From Massilia endophytica (GTDB lineage: Bacteria; Pseudomonadota; Gammaproteobacteria; Burkholderiales; Burkholderiaceae_D), in NCBI RefSeq assembly GCF_021165955.1, contig NZ_CP088952.1, positions 620,001 to 684,000 on the forward strand: a stretch of DNA of 64,000 nt, written 5' to 3'. Under the pieces are notes generated by a model. The model was not told the DNA's origin, did no database searches, and saw only the letters and a program-made list of their open reading frames with translations. This document shows positions 51,058 to 62,873 of the stretch, piece by piece. Both the position numbers and the translations under genes were made by a program. Positions within the stretch are counted from its first letter, which is position 1; every line of letters begins with the position of its first letter.

Positions 51058-51087
51058 TTGCCGGTCGCAGGGAAAGCACGCTATAAT
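51058..51087 (+). promoter_or_regulatory. Predicted sigma-70 promoter of the rpsP operon
   Basis: TTGCCG and a perfect TATAAT are separated by 18 bases; the -10 box lies 40 bases before rpsP. Confidence 0.6.
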
Positions 51088-51127
51088 TTGCGGCTTTTTC
51101 CGACTCAGCACACTTTTTGGAAATATT

Positions 51128-51373
51128 ATGGTCGTTATTCGTTTAGCTCGTGGTGGCGCAAAAAAGCGTCCTTTCTACAACATCGTTGCAACCGATTCCC
51201 GCAATCGCCGCGACGGCCGCTTCGTTGAGCGTATCGGCTTCTACAACCCGATGGCATCGGGCCAGGAAGTGCCTTTCCGCGTTGCTGAAGACCGCCTGTC
51301 GTACTGGCAAGGCGTTGGCGCCCAGCTGTCCCCAGCCGTGGCTCGCCTGGTCGCTGGCCAGAAAGCAGCCTAA
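51128..51373 (+). CDS. rpsP: 30S ribosomal protein S16
   Basis: The 81-residue protein is the usual S16: MVVIRLARGGAKKRPFYNIVA, then DGRFVERIGFYNP. It is an assembly protein of the small subunit. It opens the conserved rpsP-rimM-trmD-rplS operon; the promoter is just upstream. Confidence 0.98.
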   Translation: MVVIRLARGGAKKRPFYNIVATDSRNRRDGRFVERIGFYNPMASGQEVPFRVAEDRLSYWQGVGAQLSPAVARLVAGQKAA

Positions 51374-51388
51374 GTTTCGCTTCGGGTT

Positions 51389-51919
51389 TTGGCTGGCAAG
51401 ACCGCATCCGGGGTGGAAATCCCCGACGATCTGGTACAGGTAGGCTTTGTCTCCGGTGCCTATGGTGTTGCGGGCGGAATCAGGGTGCGTCCCTTTTCCA
51501 CCGATGCCGATGCGCTGCTGCATGCCAAAACCTGGTGGCTGGACAAGCCGGGCCTGCATGACGTTGACGTCAGGCGGGCCAAGCTGCATGGTGGCGACGT
51601 GGTCGCAACCCTGGTCGGCCTGGCCGACCGCGATATGGCGGAAGCGCTGAAAGGCGCCGCGGTCTCGGTGCCGCGCAGCCAGTTCCCGCAGCTGGAAGAA
51701 GACGAGTTTTACTGGGCCGACCTGATCGGCCTGGACGTGGAAAACCTGCAAGGCGAGCGCCTCGGCGCCGTGGCCGACATGATGAGCAATGGACCGCAAT
51801 CCATCCTCCGTGTGGGCGCAGGGGAGGCCGAGCGCCTGATCCCCTTTGTAGACCAGTACGTGATCAAGGTGGACAGGGACGCGAAGAAGATCATCGTGGA
51901 CTGGGGCCTGGACTACTGA
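51389..51919 (+). CDS. rimM: Ribosome maturation factor RimM
   Basis: A 176-residue protein, starting at a TTG at 51389, 15 bases after rpsP. The RimM N-domain is VQVGFVSGAYGVAGGIRVRPFS and the PRC-barrel domain includes EFYWADLIGLDVEN and LIPFVDQYVIKVD. RimM binds S19 in the 30S head and helps 16S rRNA processing. Confidence 0.94.
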   Translation: MAGKTASGVEIPDDLVQVGFVSGAYGVAGGIRVRPFSTDADALLHAKTWWLDKPGLHDVDVRRAKLHGGDVVATLVGLADRDMAEALKGAAVSVPRSQFPQLEEDEFYWADLIGLDVENLQGERLGAVADMMSNGPQSILRVGAGEAERLIPFVDQYVIKVDRDAKKIIVDWGLDY

Positions 51920-51934
51920 TCCGGAGCCGTCCCG

Positions 51935-52681
51935 ATGCAGTTCGACGTCATTACGCTGTTCCCCGAGATGTTTGCCGCCCTGACGCAGTCCGGCGTAACG
52001 CGCCGGGCGCATGAGCAGGGCAGGTGGGGCCTGTCGCTGTGGAATCCGCGCGATTTCACCACCGACAATCACCGCACCGTGGACGACCGGCCCTATGGCG
52101 GCGGTCCCGGCATGGTGATGCTGGCCAAACCGCTGGAAGCGACGATCGGCGCCGCGAAGCAGCGCCAGGTGGTGGCCGGCTTGCCCAGCCCGCGCGTGGT
52201 CTTCATGTCGCCGCAGGGGAAGCCGCTGACGCATGAACGCGTGATGCAGCTGAAGCAGGAGCCCGGCCTCGTGATTCTGTGCGGGCGCTACGAGGCGGTG
52301 GACCAGCGTTTGCTGGACCGCTGCGTGGACGAAGAAATCAGCCTTGGCGATTTCGTACTGTCCGGCGGCGAGCTGCCCGCCATGGCCCTGATGGACGCCA
52401 TCGTGCGCCAGCTGCCGGGCGTGCTGAACACCGATGCCTCGGCCGTCGAAGACAGCTTCGTCAACGGCCTGCTCGATGCGCCGCACTACACGCGGCCCGA
52501 AGTATATGAAGGCGAGGGCGTGCCGCCCGTTCTGATGGGCGGCCACCATGCCGAGATCATGAAGTGGCGCCGCGAGCGCATGCTGGAAGCGACGGCGCGC
52601 AAGCGGCCCGACCTGCTGCAGAAGGCGCGCGAGGCGGGCCTGCTGAGCAAGCAGGACGAAAAGTTTTTGGCAGGTTTGTAA
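51935..52681 (+). CDS. trmD: tRNA (guanine-37-N1) methyltransferase
   Basis: The 248-residue SPOUT methyltransferase methylates G37 next to the anticodon and so prevents +1 frameshifting. Marks are MQFDVITLFPEMF, the tRNA-binding PYGGGPGMVMLAKPLE, and the trefoil knot region ILCGRYEAVDQR, then SLGDFVLSGGELPAM. The gene follows rimM by 15 bases. Confidence 0.97.
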   Translation: MQFDVITLFPEMFAALTQSGVTRRAHEQGRWGLSLWNPRDFTTDNHRTVDDRPYGGGPGMVMLAKPLEATIGAAKQRQVVAGLPSPRVVFMSPQGKPLTHERVMQLKQEPGLVILCGRYEAVDQRLLDRCVDEEISLGDFVLSGGELPAMALMDAIVRQLPGVLNTDASAVEDSFVNGLLDAPHYTRPEVYEGEGVPPVLMGGHHAEIMKWRRERMLEATARKRPDLLQKAREAGLLSKQDEKFLAGL

Positions 52682-52778
52682 AACCTGTCGTTGTACCGTA
52701 CGGGCCGGATGCCCGATGCAGCAAAACCATCCTCTACCGGGCAACGTGCGCCGGCAAGATGGCAATAGGAGTTTTAAA

Positions 52779-53165
52779 ATGGATCTGATTCAGCAACTCG
52801 AGCAAGAAGAAATCGCTCGTCTGGGCAAAAACATTCCTGAGTTTGCCCCAGGCGACACCGTGGTCGTGAACGTTAACGTGGTTGAAGGCACCCGCAAGCG
52901 CGCCCAGGCCTACGAAGGCGTCGTGATCGCCCGCCGCAACCGTGGCCTGAACTCGAACTTCATCGTTCGCAAGATCTCGTCCGGCGAAGGCGTTGAGCGT
53001 ACCTTCCAGCTGTACTCCCCGCTGATCGCTTCGATCGAAGTGAAACGCCGTGGTGACGTGCGCCGCGCCAAGCTGTACTACCTGCGCGAGCGTTCGGGCA
53101 AGTCTGCACGTATCAAGGAAAAACTGCCAAACCGTCGCGCAGCTGCGGCGAAAGACGCAGAGTAA
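52779..53165 (+). CDS. rplS: 50S ribosomal protein L19
   Basis: A 128-residue L19, starting at the ATG at 52779 after TAGGAG. It has the core GDTVVVNVNVVEGTRKRAQAYEGVVI and the conserved RGDVRRAKLYYLRERSGKSARIKE tail. It lies at the 30S/50S interface. Last gene of the rpsP operon, followed by a terminator. Confidence 0.97.
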   Translation: MDLIQQLEQEEIARLGKNIPEFAPGDTVVVNVNVVEGTRKRAQAYEGVVIARRNRGLNSNFIVRKISSGEGVERTFQLYSPLIASIEVKRRGDVRRAKLYYLRERSGKSARIKEKLPNRRAAAAKDAE

Positions 53166-53187
53166 TCTGCCGTCTGAGTTTGGATGG

Positions 53188-53214
53188 AAGGGGTGCCGAT
53201 GGTGCCCCTTTTTT
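53188..53214 (+). terminator. Terminator of the rpsP operon
   Basis: AAGGGGTGCC pairs with GGTGCCCCTT (two wobble pairs) with a three-base loop, followed by four T, 22 bases after rplS. Confidence 0.75.
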
Positions 53215-53232
53215 GCTTTTGAGGAGAGCATC

Positions 53233-53892
53233 TTGGCCAAGCCCGCTTTTGATCCCACCCAGCTGCCCATCGATGCCATTGCCGGCGAAGCGGCCGTGAT
53301 GCTGGAGCGCCTGGCCCCCGAGTGGCTGCGCGAGCGCTTCGCCAATCCGCCCCACTGGTCGCCCGAGCCTGCGGACGAATCCCTGTCCCCACGTCCCAAC
53401 CCCACGCCCGCGGCCGTGCTCGTGCCCCTGGTGATGCGCGAGGAGGGCCTGACCCTGCTGCTCACCCAGCGCACCGCCCACCTGAACGACCACGCAGGCC
53501 AGATCGCCTTTCCCGGCGGCCGCGCCGAGGAATACGACGCCTCGCCCATCGACACCGCCCTGCGCGAAACGGAGGAGGAGATCGGCCTCAACCGCCGCCA
53601 CGTGGACGTGATCGGCACCTTGCCCCTGTACTACACGGGCACCGGCTATAGCGTGACCCCGGTGGTGGGCCTGATCCGCCCGCCCTTCGAGCTCAAGGCC
53701 GACCCTTTCGAGGTGGCCGACATCTTCGAAGTGCCCATGTCCTTCCTGATGGACGGCCTCAATCACAAGCGCCTGTCGGCCCAGCTGCCGAGCGGGCGGC
53801 GCTCCTTCTACGCCATGCCCTATGAACAATATTTCATCTGGGGCGCCACGGCGGGCATGCTGCGCAACCTGTTTCATTTCTTGCGCGCTTAA
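53233..53892 (+). CDS. Nudix hydrolase, CoA-pyrophosphatase type
   Basis: The preferred start is a TTG at 53233 after GAGGAGAG, giving 219 residues. The Nudix box is complete: GGRAEEYDASPIDTALRETEEEIGL, with the metal-binding R-E-x-x-E-E. The preceding LLLTQRTAHLNDHAGQIAFPGG is the UPF0035 mark of CoA-pyrophosphatases, which cut CoA and its derivatives to 3',5'-ADP and 4'-phosphopantetheine. It lies 67 bases after rplS and the TonB-independent CobD-family gene follows. Confidence 0.9.
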   Translation: MAKPAFDPTQLPIDAIAGEAAVMLERLAPEWLRERFANPPHWSPEPADESLSPRPNPTPAAVLVPLVMREEGLTLLLTQRTAHLNDHAGQIAFPGGRAEEYDASPIDTALRETEEEIGLNRRHVDVIGTLPLYYTGTGYSVTPVVGLIRPPFELKADPFEVADIFEVPMSFLMDGLNHKRLSAQLPSGRRSFYAMPYEQYFIWGATAGMLRNLFHFLRA

Positions 53893-53937
53893 GCTATCGT
53901 AGCGGGCATTGCGGTATTGCTATCTTTAAGGATTTCG

Positions 53938-54897
53938 ATGACTTTTCTCTCCATTCTGTTTGCATTGCTGCTGGAGCAGTTGAAACCCCTGCGCGCCGAC
54001 AATGCGGTGTACGCGGAGATCAAGGCCCTGGCCGTGCGCATGGAAGCCTGGTTCAACGCGGGCGACGCCGCCCATGGCCGCCTGGCCTGGTTCCTCCTGC
54101 TGCTGGGGCTCATGGCGCCCGTGGCCCTGGTCTACTGGCTGCTGCTGCGCTACAACCTGATCTTCCTGGCCTTTGCATGGAATGTGCTCATCGTCTACCT
54201 GACCCTGGGCTTCCGCCACTACAGCCACTACTTCACCTCCATCCAGCTGGCCCTGAACGCGGGCGACGAGGCGGCGGCGCGCGCCCTGCTGGGCGAATGG
54301 ACGAAGCAGGATACGGCGGGCATGGAAGCGAATGAAATCGCGCGCATCGCCGTCGAAAAATCCCTGATCACCACCCATCGCAATGTATTCGGCGTCTTCT
54401 TCTGGTTCCTCATGCCGCTCGGCCCGGCCGCCGCCGTGATGTACCGCGTGTCCGAATACCTGGCGCGGGCCTGGAACGAGCCCGAGCACATGCGCAACGA
54501 AGCCTTCGGCGAATTCGCCGCCCGCGCCTTCTACTGGATCGACTGGATTCCTGCGCGCCTGACTGCCGTGGCGTTCGCCGTGGTCGGCAACTTCGAGGAC
54601 GCCGTCTACGCCTGGCGCAACTTTGCCCACCGCTGGAAGGACGAAGCCATCGGCATCATCCTGGCGGCAGGCGGCGGCGCCATGGGCGTGCGCCTGGGCA
54701 CGCCGCTCGAGAACGCGGCCAAGCTGGTGCCGCAGGACGCGGCCACGGTCGATATCAGCGACGCGGAAGTGGAAACCCTGCCGGGCGAGGAGCCGAGCGT
54801 GCGCGCCCTGCAGAGCACCGTGGGCCTCGTCTGGCGCGCTCTGCTGTTGTGGATGCTGCTGCTGCTCCTGCTGTCTGGCGCGGTCTGGCTCGGGTGA
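53938..54897 (+). CDS. CobD/CbiB-family membrane protein
   Basis: A 319-residue protein with several membrane helices, from the ATG at 53938 after AAGGA. It resembles CobD/CbiB: TFLSILFALLLEQLKPL, GFRHYSHYFTSIQLALNAGDEAAA, and WIDWIPARLTAVAFAVVGNFEDAVYAW are the family segments. The classical enzyme joins aminopropanol phosphate to cobyric acid. No other cobalamin genes are near, and a homologue of this position is common in Oxalobacteraceae, so it may have another role. Confidence 0.82.
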   Translation: MTFLSILFALLLEQLKPLRADNAVYAEIKALAVRMEAWFNAGDAAHGRLAWFLLLLGLMAPVALVYWLLLRYNLIFLAFAWNVLIVYLTLGFRHYSHYFTSIQLALNAGDEAAARALLGEWTKQDTAGMEANEIARIAVEKSLITTHRNVFGVFFWFLMPLGPAAAVMYRVSEYLARAWNEPEHMRNEAFGEFAARAFYWIDWIPARLTAVAFAVVGNFEDAVYAWRNFAHRWKDEAIGIILAAGGGAMGVRLGTPLENAAKLVPQDAATVDISDAEVETLPGEEPSVRALQSTVGLVWRALLLWMLLLLLLSGAVWLG

Positions 54898-54915
54898 GCC
54901 TTAGAATGGGAGGGG

Positions 54916-54936
54916 CAGGGCAGGGAATTCTGCCCT
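54916..54936 (+). terminator. Hairpin after the CobD/CbiB-family gene
   Basis: AGGGCAG pairs with CTGCCCT around a GGAATT loop, about 20 bases after the stop; the T-run is weak. Confidence 0.4.
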
Positions 54937-54952
54937 CAAGTCTTCTATAAGA

Positions 54953-54958
54953 TATAAT
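54953..54958 (+). promoter_or_regulatory. Predicted -10 box upstream of the DUF3579-like gene
   Basis: A perfect TATAAT lies 39 bases before the ATG at 54997. Confidence 0.35.
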
Positions 54959-54996
54959 ACCCAAGATTTCTCCACGCACCTTCGTTCGAGCGCATA

Positions 54997-55311
54997 ATGG
55001 CCAGCGAGTTCTTCATTCTTGGGCTTACCACCGACGGCAGGCAATTCCGTCCCAGCGACTGGGCCGAACGCCTGTGTGGCGTGATGTCCTGCTTCCGTCC
55101 GGAAGGCAGCGGCGGGCGCAACGCCCACCTGCAGTACTCGCCCCTGGTGCGCCCGATCATGATCAACGGCGTGCGCGCCGTGGTTGTGAGCGAGACCCTG
55201 CGCGAAGTGGAGCCCATGGCCTACAACTTCGTGGTCAACTTCGCCAAGGACAACAAGCTGCAGGTGGTGGACGCCTGCCTTGTGCCTGAACCGGGCGAGA
55301 AAAAGAGCTGA
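54997..55311 (+). CDS. DUF3579-like protein
   Basis: A 104-residue soluble protein, with EFFILGLTTDGRQFRPSDWAERL, YSPLVRPIMINGVRAVVV and LREVEPMAYNFVVNFAKDN. These match DUF3579, a betaproteobacterial small protein of unknown function. It follows the CobD/CbiB-family gene and precedes the M16 protease gene. Confidence 0.8.
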   Translation: MASEFFILGLTTDGRQFRPSDWAERLCGVMSCFRPEGSGGRNAHLQYSPLVRPIMINGVRAVVVSETLREVEPMAYNFVVNFAKDNKLQVVDACLVPEPGEKKS

Positions 55312-55366
55312 CCAGGCCGAAAGGGCGTAGGATACGGTTTTGCCTCGAAGCGAGTAGCGAGACCAC

Positions 55367-58076
<2,710 letters not shown>

Positions 58077-58078
<2 letters not shown>

Positions 58079-58152
58079 TTTCTTAAAGGGGTCTGTCCCC
58101 TTTAAGAAATACTCTAGAGTTTCTTAAAGGGGACAGACCCCTTTAAGAAATT
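58077..58152. repeat. REP-like element filling the gap between two convergent genes
   Basis: Arms 58077-58109 and 58120-58152 are perfect 33-bp inverted copies, and each arm is itself a palindrome with the core GGGGTCTGTCCCC. The 10-base spacer contains ACTCTAGAGT, a perfect palindrome reaching one base into the right arm. The element shares bases with the stop codons at both ends: each gene stops as TAATTTCTTAAAGGGG. Confidence 0.85.
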
Positions 58153-58891
58153 ACGGCGTGCTGAGCTCGGCGACGAAGTCGTACATGTCGCCGCGGAAGA
58201 TGGAGCGGCAGAATTCGATGGCGCGGCCGTCGCGTAGGAAGCCGAGCCGCTCCACCGCCAGCCCCGCTTCGCCGGGCTTCGTTTGCAGCAGCTGCGCCTG
58301 CTCGGCGTTCAGCAGCAGGGCCGAGAGGCGCTGCAATGCGCGTACGGGACGGTTGCCCGCCGCTTCCAGCGCTTCATACATCGACACGTCCACCGCGTCC
58401 AGCGAGGGCAGGGCGTTCGATACGATGGTCGCGTATTCGATGCACATCGGCATATCGTCCGCGTAGCGGATGCGGTTGAAGCGGTAGACCGGCGCGCCGG
58501 GGCTCAGCCGCAGACGCAGCGCTTCTTCCGGCGTCACCGTGCCTTCCGAGCGCTTCAGCCATACGCTGCGCGGCGTACGGCCGCGTGCGCGCATGTCTTC
58601 CGAGAAGCTCGTGAGCTTGGCGAAGTTCTTCTCGATGCGGGTGTTGATGAAGTTGCCCGAGCCGGGCCGCCGCACCAGCAGGCCTTCTTCCACCAGGCCG
58701 TCGATGGCCTTGCGCACGGTGATGCGCGAGATCGAGAGGTCGGTGGCCAGCTGGCGTTCGGCCGGAAGCGCTTCGTCCGGGCCGAAGATGCGCTTGTCGA
58801 TCGCCTCGCGCAGGGCGCGCTGCAACTGCTGGTATAGCGGCAGGCTGCTGTTCTGGCCCAGCGCCGCCATGATCTCTACAAGCGAACTCAT
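58151..58891 (-). CDS. GntR-family regulator with UTRA domain (NagR/NagQ-like)
   Basis: A 246-residue regulator from the ATG at 58891 (ribosome binding site GGAGAA). It has the GntR winged helix (LPAERQLATDLSISRITVRKAIDGLVEEGLLVRRPGSG) and the UTRA effector domain (LTSFSEDMRARGRTPRSVWL, VYRFNRIRYADDMPMCIE, RAIEFCRSIFRGDMYDF). UTRA members such as NagR and DasR bind phosphorylated amino-sugars. It is divergent from a TonB receptor gene of a likely chitin-oligomer cluster, so GlcNAc-6-phosphate is a likely effector. Confidence 0.9.
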   Translation of the reverse strand: MSSLVEIMAALGQNSSLPLYQQLQRALREAIDKRIFGPDEALPAERQLATDLSISRITVRKAIDGLVEEGLLVRRPGSGNFINTRIEKNFAKLTSFSEDMRARGRTPRSVWLKRSEGTVTPEEALRLRLSPGAPVYRFNRIRYADDMPMCIEYATIVSNALPSLDAVDVSMYEALEAAGNRPVRALQRLSALLLNAEQAQLLQTKPGEAGLAVERLGFLRDGRAIEFCRSIFRGDMYDFVAELSTP

Positions 58892-58926
58892 GTTTTCTCC
58901 GGTATGCCTGTGTGGCGTGGCCGATA

Positions 58927-59079
58927 ATACCAAAAAAGACTGGACTACAAGCGGTCTACATCCTCTCTGCTCATTTTTCCCTCTGAATTCCATGGTTTAG
59001 CCCTGACCTTTGGTCAAAGTGGTATGTATTTTTAGTACAACATGTGAAAAAAATATGAAAATTGGTAGTGATCTGGTAT
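58927..59079. promoter_or_regulatory. Candidate GntR operator region of the chitin cluster
   Basis: The 284-base divergent gap holds ATACCA at 58927 and TGGTAT at 59020 and 59074, plus GGACT/GGTCT half-sites at 58942 and 58952. Such TGGTAT/ATACCA and TGGTC/GACCA halves are used by UTRA-type GntR regulators. The exact operator cannot be fixed from one region. Confidence 0.3.
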
Positions 59080-59175
59080 TGGACTGGGTTATATTGGCGT
59101 GCAATTGGTTTTGTTGCAGTGCCAAGAGGGGAATGGACCGGGTCTTCCATCAAGGCCCAACTCAAGGGGGAGTAA

Positions 59176-61821
59176 ATGAAGCGCAATTTGACACCGATCG
59201 CAACTGCGGTCGCTATCCTGATCACCGGCAGCAACGTGGCGTACGCCCAGCAGGCCGATGAAACGAACGTTGTGGTCGTGACCGGCGTGCGTGCCGCACT
59301 GGCTCAGTCGCTGAACCAGAAACGCAATGCCGATTCGCTGGTGGAGGTGATCACCGCTGAAGACGTGGGCAAGATGCCGGACAAGAGCGTCGCCGACTCG
59401 CTGCAGCGTGTGCCCGGCGTATCCGTGGCGACCGCCGGCGGCGCCGAAGGCGGCTTCGGCGAGAACGACCGTGTGAGCCTGAAGGGCACGCCGTCCAACC
59501 TGACGCTGACCACGCTGAATGGCCATACCATTTCCAGCGGCGACTGGTATATCTCCAACATCACGAGCGGCGGCCGTTCCGTCAGCTACTCGATGTTCCC
59601 CTCCGAACTGATTGGCCGAGTGACCGTGCATAAGAGCTCGCAGGCCAACCTGATCGAAGGCGGCGCTTCGGGCAACGTGGATATCGAAACCCGCAAGCCC
59701 CTGAGCTTCAAGAAGCCGTTCACGCTGATGGGCTCCATAGAAGGCGTCTACAGCGAAGGCGCGAAGAAGACCGATCCACAGTTCAGCGCTCTGGCCAACT
59801 GGAAGAACGAGGCCAACAACATGGGCGTGCTGGTGCAGGTCTTCGACGAGAAGCGCCACCTGCGCCGCCAGGGCCAGGAGTTCCTGTGGTGGGACAAGCT
59901 GACCAAGGGCTTCGCACCGCAGTGGATCGAGAAGAATCCCGAAGTGGAGAACAAGTGGCTGTCCATGCTGACCGGTTCCGCGCTGTTCCAGCAGGAGCGT
60001 GAGCGCAAGGGCGGCATGATCGACGTGCAGTTCAAGGTCAACAGCGATTTCAGCTTCGACGTGAGCGGCTTCTATACCCGCCTGGATGCGGACAATATCA
60101 ACGCCAACTTCATGCTGGCTCCGTACCAGCCGCTGTCGAACAACTGGTCCGGCGTGGGTGGTGTCATCCCAAGCAGCTACACCATCACCGGCAACCAGAT
60201 CACTTCGATCACCTTCCCGAAGACCTGCCCAACGGGCCTGGACTGCTCGAACATGGGCCCATCGGTGCAGGACATCATCGCCCGCCCAGGTTCCTATTCG
60301 GATTCGAAGTTCGTGAACCTGGACTGGCAATGGCGCGCGAACAGCGACCTGAAATTCACCGGCCAGGTGGGCACCACCCGCGGCACCGGCTACGCCCGCG
60401 ATTATGGCTATGAAGCCTGGCTGGCCTACTCCGGCACCAGCCTGACCATGCACGGCATGGATGCTCCGGCCACCGTGACCGTTGACAACGCAGGCAGCTT
60501 CAATCCGCGCACCGGCGCCGATTTCTTCGGCGGCTGGGCATCGGACACCACGGCCCGCGACAAGGAAACCTACGGCCAGGCCGACGGTACCTGGAAGTCG
60601 AGCTGGGAGAGCGTGCCGACCGTGTACTTCGGCGTGCGCGCGGCCAAGCATGACCGCGACCTGACCTGGCTGGGCGGCACCGTGTCGTCCGCCGGCAGCT
60701 CGCTGGCGAACCGTCCAACGGGCCTGACCAACTATCCGGCCAGCCCGCTGCCGAACATGCTGAGCGGCGCCTGGACCTTCACCCCCGAGTCGATGAAGGC
60801 CTGGGGCGACAAGTACGTCACCTTCGCCAACCACGCCTTCCAGAACGAGTTCCAGATCCGCGAGAAGGCCACCTCCGCTTACGTGATGGGTGACCTGGAC
60901 CTGGGCGCGGTGCAGGGCAATGTCGGCGTGCGCTTCGTGCGCACCGAGATCGATGTGGCCAACGGCTCGCCGAACGATGTATGGAATCCTGTGCGTACCT
61001 CGAATACGTACAACGACTTCCTGCCGAGCATCAACCTGCACACCGACCTGGCCAAGGACGTGAAGCTGCGCGGTGCGGCCAGCCGCACCCTGGCGCGTCC
61101 TGACTTCGGCGCCCTGGGTTCGCTGAGCCTGAACGACCTGACCTTCTCGGCCAGCGGCGGCAATCCGAACCTGAAGCCGATCATGTCGAACAACGTGGAC
61201 GTGGGCGTCGAGTGGTACTTCATGCCGAAGTCCCTGCTGGGCATGAACATCTACAACATGAACATCGGTTCCTATGTGACCTACGGCGCATCGGTGGCCC
61301 AGTTCTACAACCAGTCGGTCAAGCGCGTTACGGACTACAACCTGAGCGCAGCGCTGAACACCAAGGCACGTGTGCGCGGCATCGAACTGCAGTACGTGCA
61401 GGATCTGGGTAACGGCTTCGGCGCGAACCTGAACTACACCTACGCGGACGGCAAGGAAACCGGCAAGGCTCCGAAGTCGGCCTGCGCGGACCTGGGCGAC
61501 TGCCACATGATCGGCACCTCGAAGAACTCGTACAACGCTTCGCTGTTCTACGAGAACGACAAGTTCAGCGCCCGTGTGAACTACAGCTTCCGCTCGGCCT
61601 TCCTGAATGGCCTGGACCGCAACAGCGCAATCTACCAGGACGACGTGAAGACCATCTCGGCAGCCGTGAACTACAACCTGACCGAGAACCTGACGCTCTC
61701 GCTGGAAGGCAAGGACCTGAACGATCCGCTGCTGAAGTCCTACGCTACCTCCAAGGACCAGCCGCGCGCCTTCTACAAGAACGGCAAGCAGATCTTCTTC
61801 GGCGTGCGCGGCAAGATGTAA
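59176..61821 (+). CDS. TonB-dependent outer-membrane receptor, chitin-oligosaccharide type candidate
   Basis: An 881-residue receptor with signal peptide, ending near VAYAQ. A TonB box (TNVVVVTG) lies at the mature N-terminus, then the plug domain (VITAEDVGKMPDKSVADSLQRVPGV, VSLKGTPSNLTLTTLNGH) and a long beta-barrel ending in GVRGKM. The sequence resembles the Xanthomonas/Caulobacter type of receptor that imports oligosaccharides. GH18 and NagX-like genes follow, and a GntR regulator is divergent; chitin oligomers are thus the likely load. A terminator follows. Confidence 0.9.
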   Translation: MKRNLTPIATAVAILITGSNVAYAQQADETNVVVVTGVRAALAQSLNQKRNADSLVEVITAEDVGKMPDKSVADSLQRVPGVSVATAGGAEGGFGENDRVSLKGTPSNLTLTTLNGHTISSGDWYISNITSGGRSVSYSMFPSELIGRVTVHKSSQANLIEGGASGNVDIETRKPLSFKKPFTLMGSIEGVYSEGAKKTDPQFSALANWKNEANNMGVLVQVFDEKRHLRRQGQEFLWWDKLTKGFAPQWIEKNPEVENKWLSMLTGSALFQQERERKGGMIDVQFKVNSDFSFDVSGFYTRLDADNINANFMLAPYQPLSNNWSGVGGVIPSSYTITGNQITSITFPKTCPTGLDCSNMGPSVQDIIARPGSYSDSKFVNLDWQWRANSDLKFTGQVGTTRGTGYARDYGYEAWLAYSGTSLTMHGMDAPATVTVDNAGSFNPRTGADFFGGWASDTTARDKETYGQADGTWKSSWESVPTVYFGVRAAKHDRDLTWLGGTVSSAGSSLANRPTGLTNYPASPLPNMLSGAWTFTPESMKAWGDKYVTFANHAFQNEFQIREKATSAYVMGDLDLGAVQGNVGVRFVRTEIDVANGSPNDVWNPVRTSNTYNDFLPSINLHTDLAKDVKLRGAASRTLARPDFGALGSLSLNDLTFSASGGNPNLKPIMSNNVDVGVEWYFMPKSLLGMNIYNMNIGSYVTYGASVAQFYNQSVKRVTDYNLSAALNTKARVRGIELQYVQDLGNGFGANLNYTYADGKETGKAPKSACADLGDCHMIGTSKNSYNASLFYENDKFSARVNYSFRSAFLNGLDRNSAIYQDDVKTISAAVNYNLTENLTLSLEGKDLNDPLLKSYATSKDQPRAFYKNGKQIFFGVRGKM

Positions 61822-61847
61822 TGCCGGCCGGCGTATGATGTAATCCA

Positions 61848-61879
61848 GGCAGGGCCTTCCGGGGCCCTGCCTTTTTTTT
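61848..61879 (+). terminator. Terminator of the TonB-receptor gene
   Basis: GGCAGGGCC pairs with GGCCCTGCC around a six-base loop and is followed by eight T. The next gene starts 11 bases later, so read-through or a new promoter is needed. Confidence 0.85.
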
Positions 61880-61889
61880 CGGAGCAGGA

Positions 61890-62873
61890 ATGGTCAAGAC
61901 AATCATGGCGGCACTGCTGGCGCTGGGCAGCGCAGCGCATGCCGCACCGGGCTTTGTGGCAAGCCCTTACAAATTTCTGCCGCTGTATAACGATGCGGCC
62001 AGCAATGTCATCACCGTGGCGCCCGAGGGCCGGAGCCTGCCCTATGTGCAGATGCCCGGCGCCACCGCGCTCACCTGGGCTTTCGCTGTCGGCGAATGCG
62101 GCAAGGAGACATGGGGCGGACAGCCCGGCGCTGCAGTGGCCGCGGCGAACGTGGGCGCGTTTGCAAAATCGGGCATCCCCTACATCATTTCCACGGGCGG
62201 GCAGGGCGCCGTGTTCAACTGCGGTTCGAAGGAGGGCATGGACGCGTTCGTGGCACGTTACGACTCGCCGCAGCTGATCGGCTTCGATTTCGATATCGAG
62301 GCCGGACAGACGAAGGAAGATGTGCGCGCGCTGCTGCAGCAGATCGTGCATGCGCAGCGCAAGCACCCGCGCCTGCGTTTCAGCTTCACGATTGCGACCC
62401 ACGCGGCCTCCGACGGCAGCCGCCACAGCCTGAACGAGACGGCGGAGCTGGTGCTGGCCGAGGTGCGCCGCAGCGGCCTGAAGGACTTTGTCATGAACCT
62501 GATGGTGATGGACTACGGCCCCGCCTCGAAGAAGGTGTGCGTGCTGCGCGGCAGCCGCTGCGACATGGGCGCCTCGGCCATCCAGGCTGCCCGCAACGTG
62601 CACGAGAAATACAAGCTCCCCTATTCGCAGATCGAGCTTACGCCGATGATCGGCGTGAACGATGTTGTGGAAAACGTGTTCACCCTGGAAGATGCGAAAG
62701 TGATGGTCGACGGGGTGCGCAAGCTGAAGATGGCGGGCGTACATTTCTGGTCCCTGGACCGCGACGTGCCGTGCAGGCAGCCTGCCAGCGGCGCGGAAGC
62801 GGCGTGCAGTACGATGCCGGACGTTCAGGCTGGCGCCTACACGCAGGCTCTGGTGAAGGATCTGGCGCGATGA
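61890..62873 (+). CDS. Secreted GH18-family protein (chitinase-like)
   Basis: A 327-residue protein with signal peptide (MAALLALGSAAHA). The GH18 barrel is short; LIGFDFDIEAG gives D-F-D-I-E, the catalytic D-x-D-x-E pattern, with the Glu as proton donor. FSFTIATHAASDG and ELTPMIGVNDVVENVF follow. It resembles the bacterial chitinase/Sialate-like single-domain GH18 proteins that act on oligomers. Its stop overlaps the start of the next gene (ATGA). Confidence 0.85.
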   Translation: MVKTIMAALLALGSAAHAAPGFVASPYKFLPLYNDAASNVITVAPEGRSLPYVQMPGATALTWAFAVGECGKETWGGQPGAAVAAANVGAFAKSGIPYIISTGGQGAVFNCGSKEGMDAFVARYDSPQLIGFDFDIEAGQTKEDVRALLQQIVHAQRKHPRLRFSFTIATHAASDGSRHSLNETAELVLAEVRRSGLKDFVMNLMVMDYGPASKKVCVLRGSRCDMGASAIQAARNVHEKYKLPYSQIELTPMIGVNDVVENVFTLEDAKVMVDGVRKLKMAGVHFWSLDRDVPCRQPASGAEAACSTMPDVQAGAYTQALVKDLAR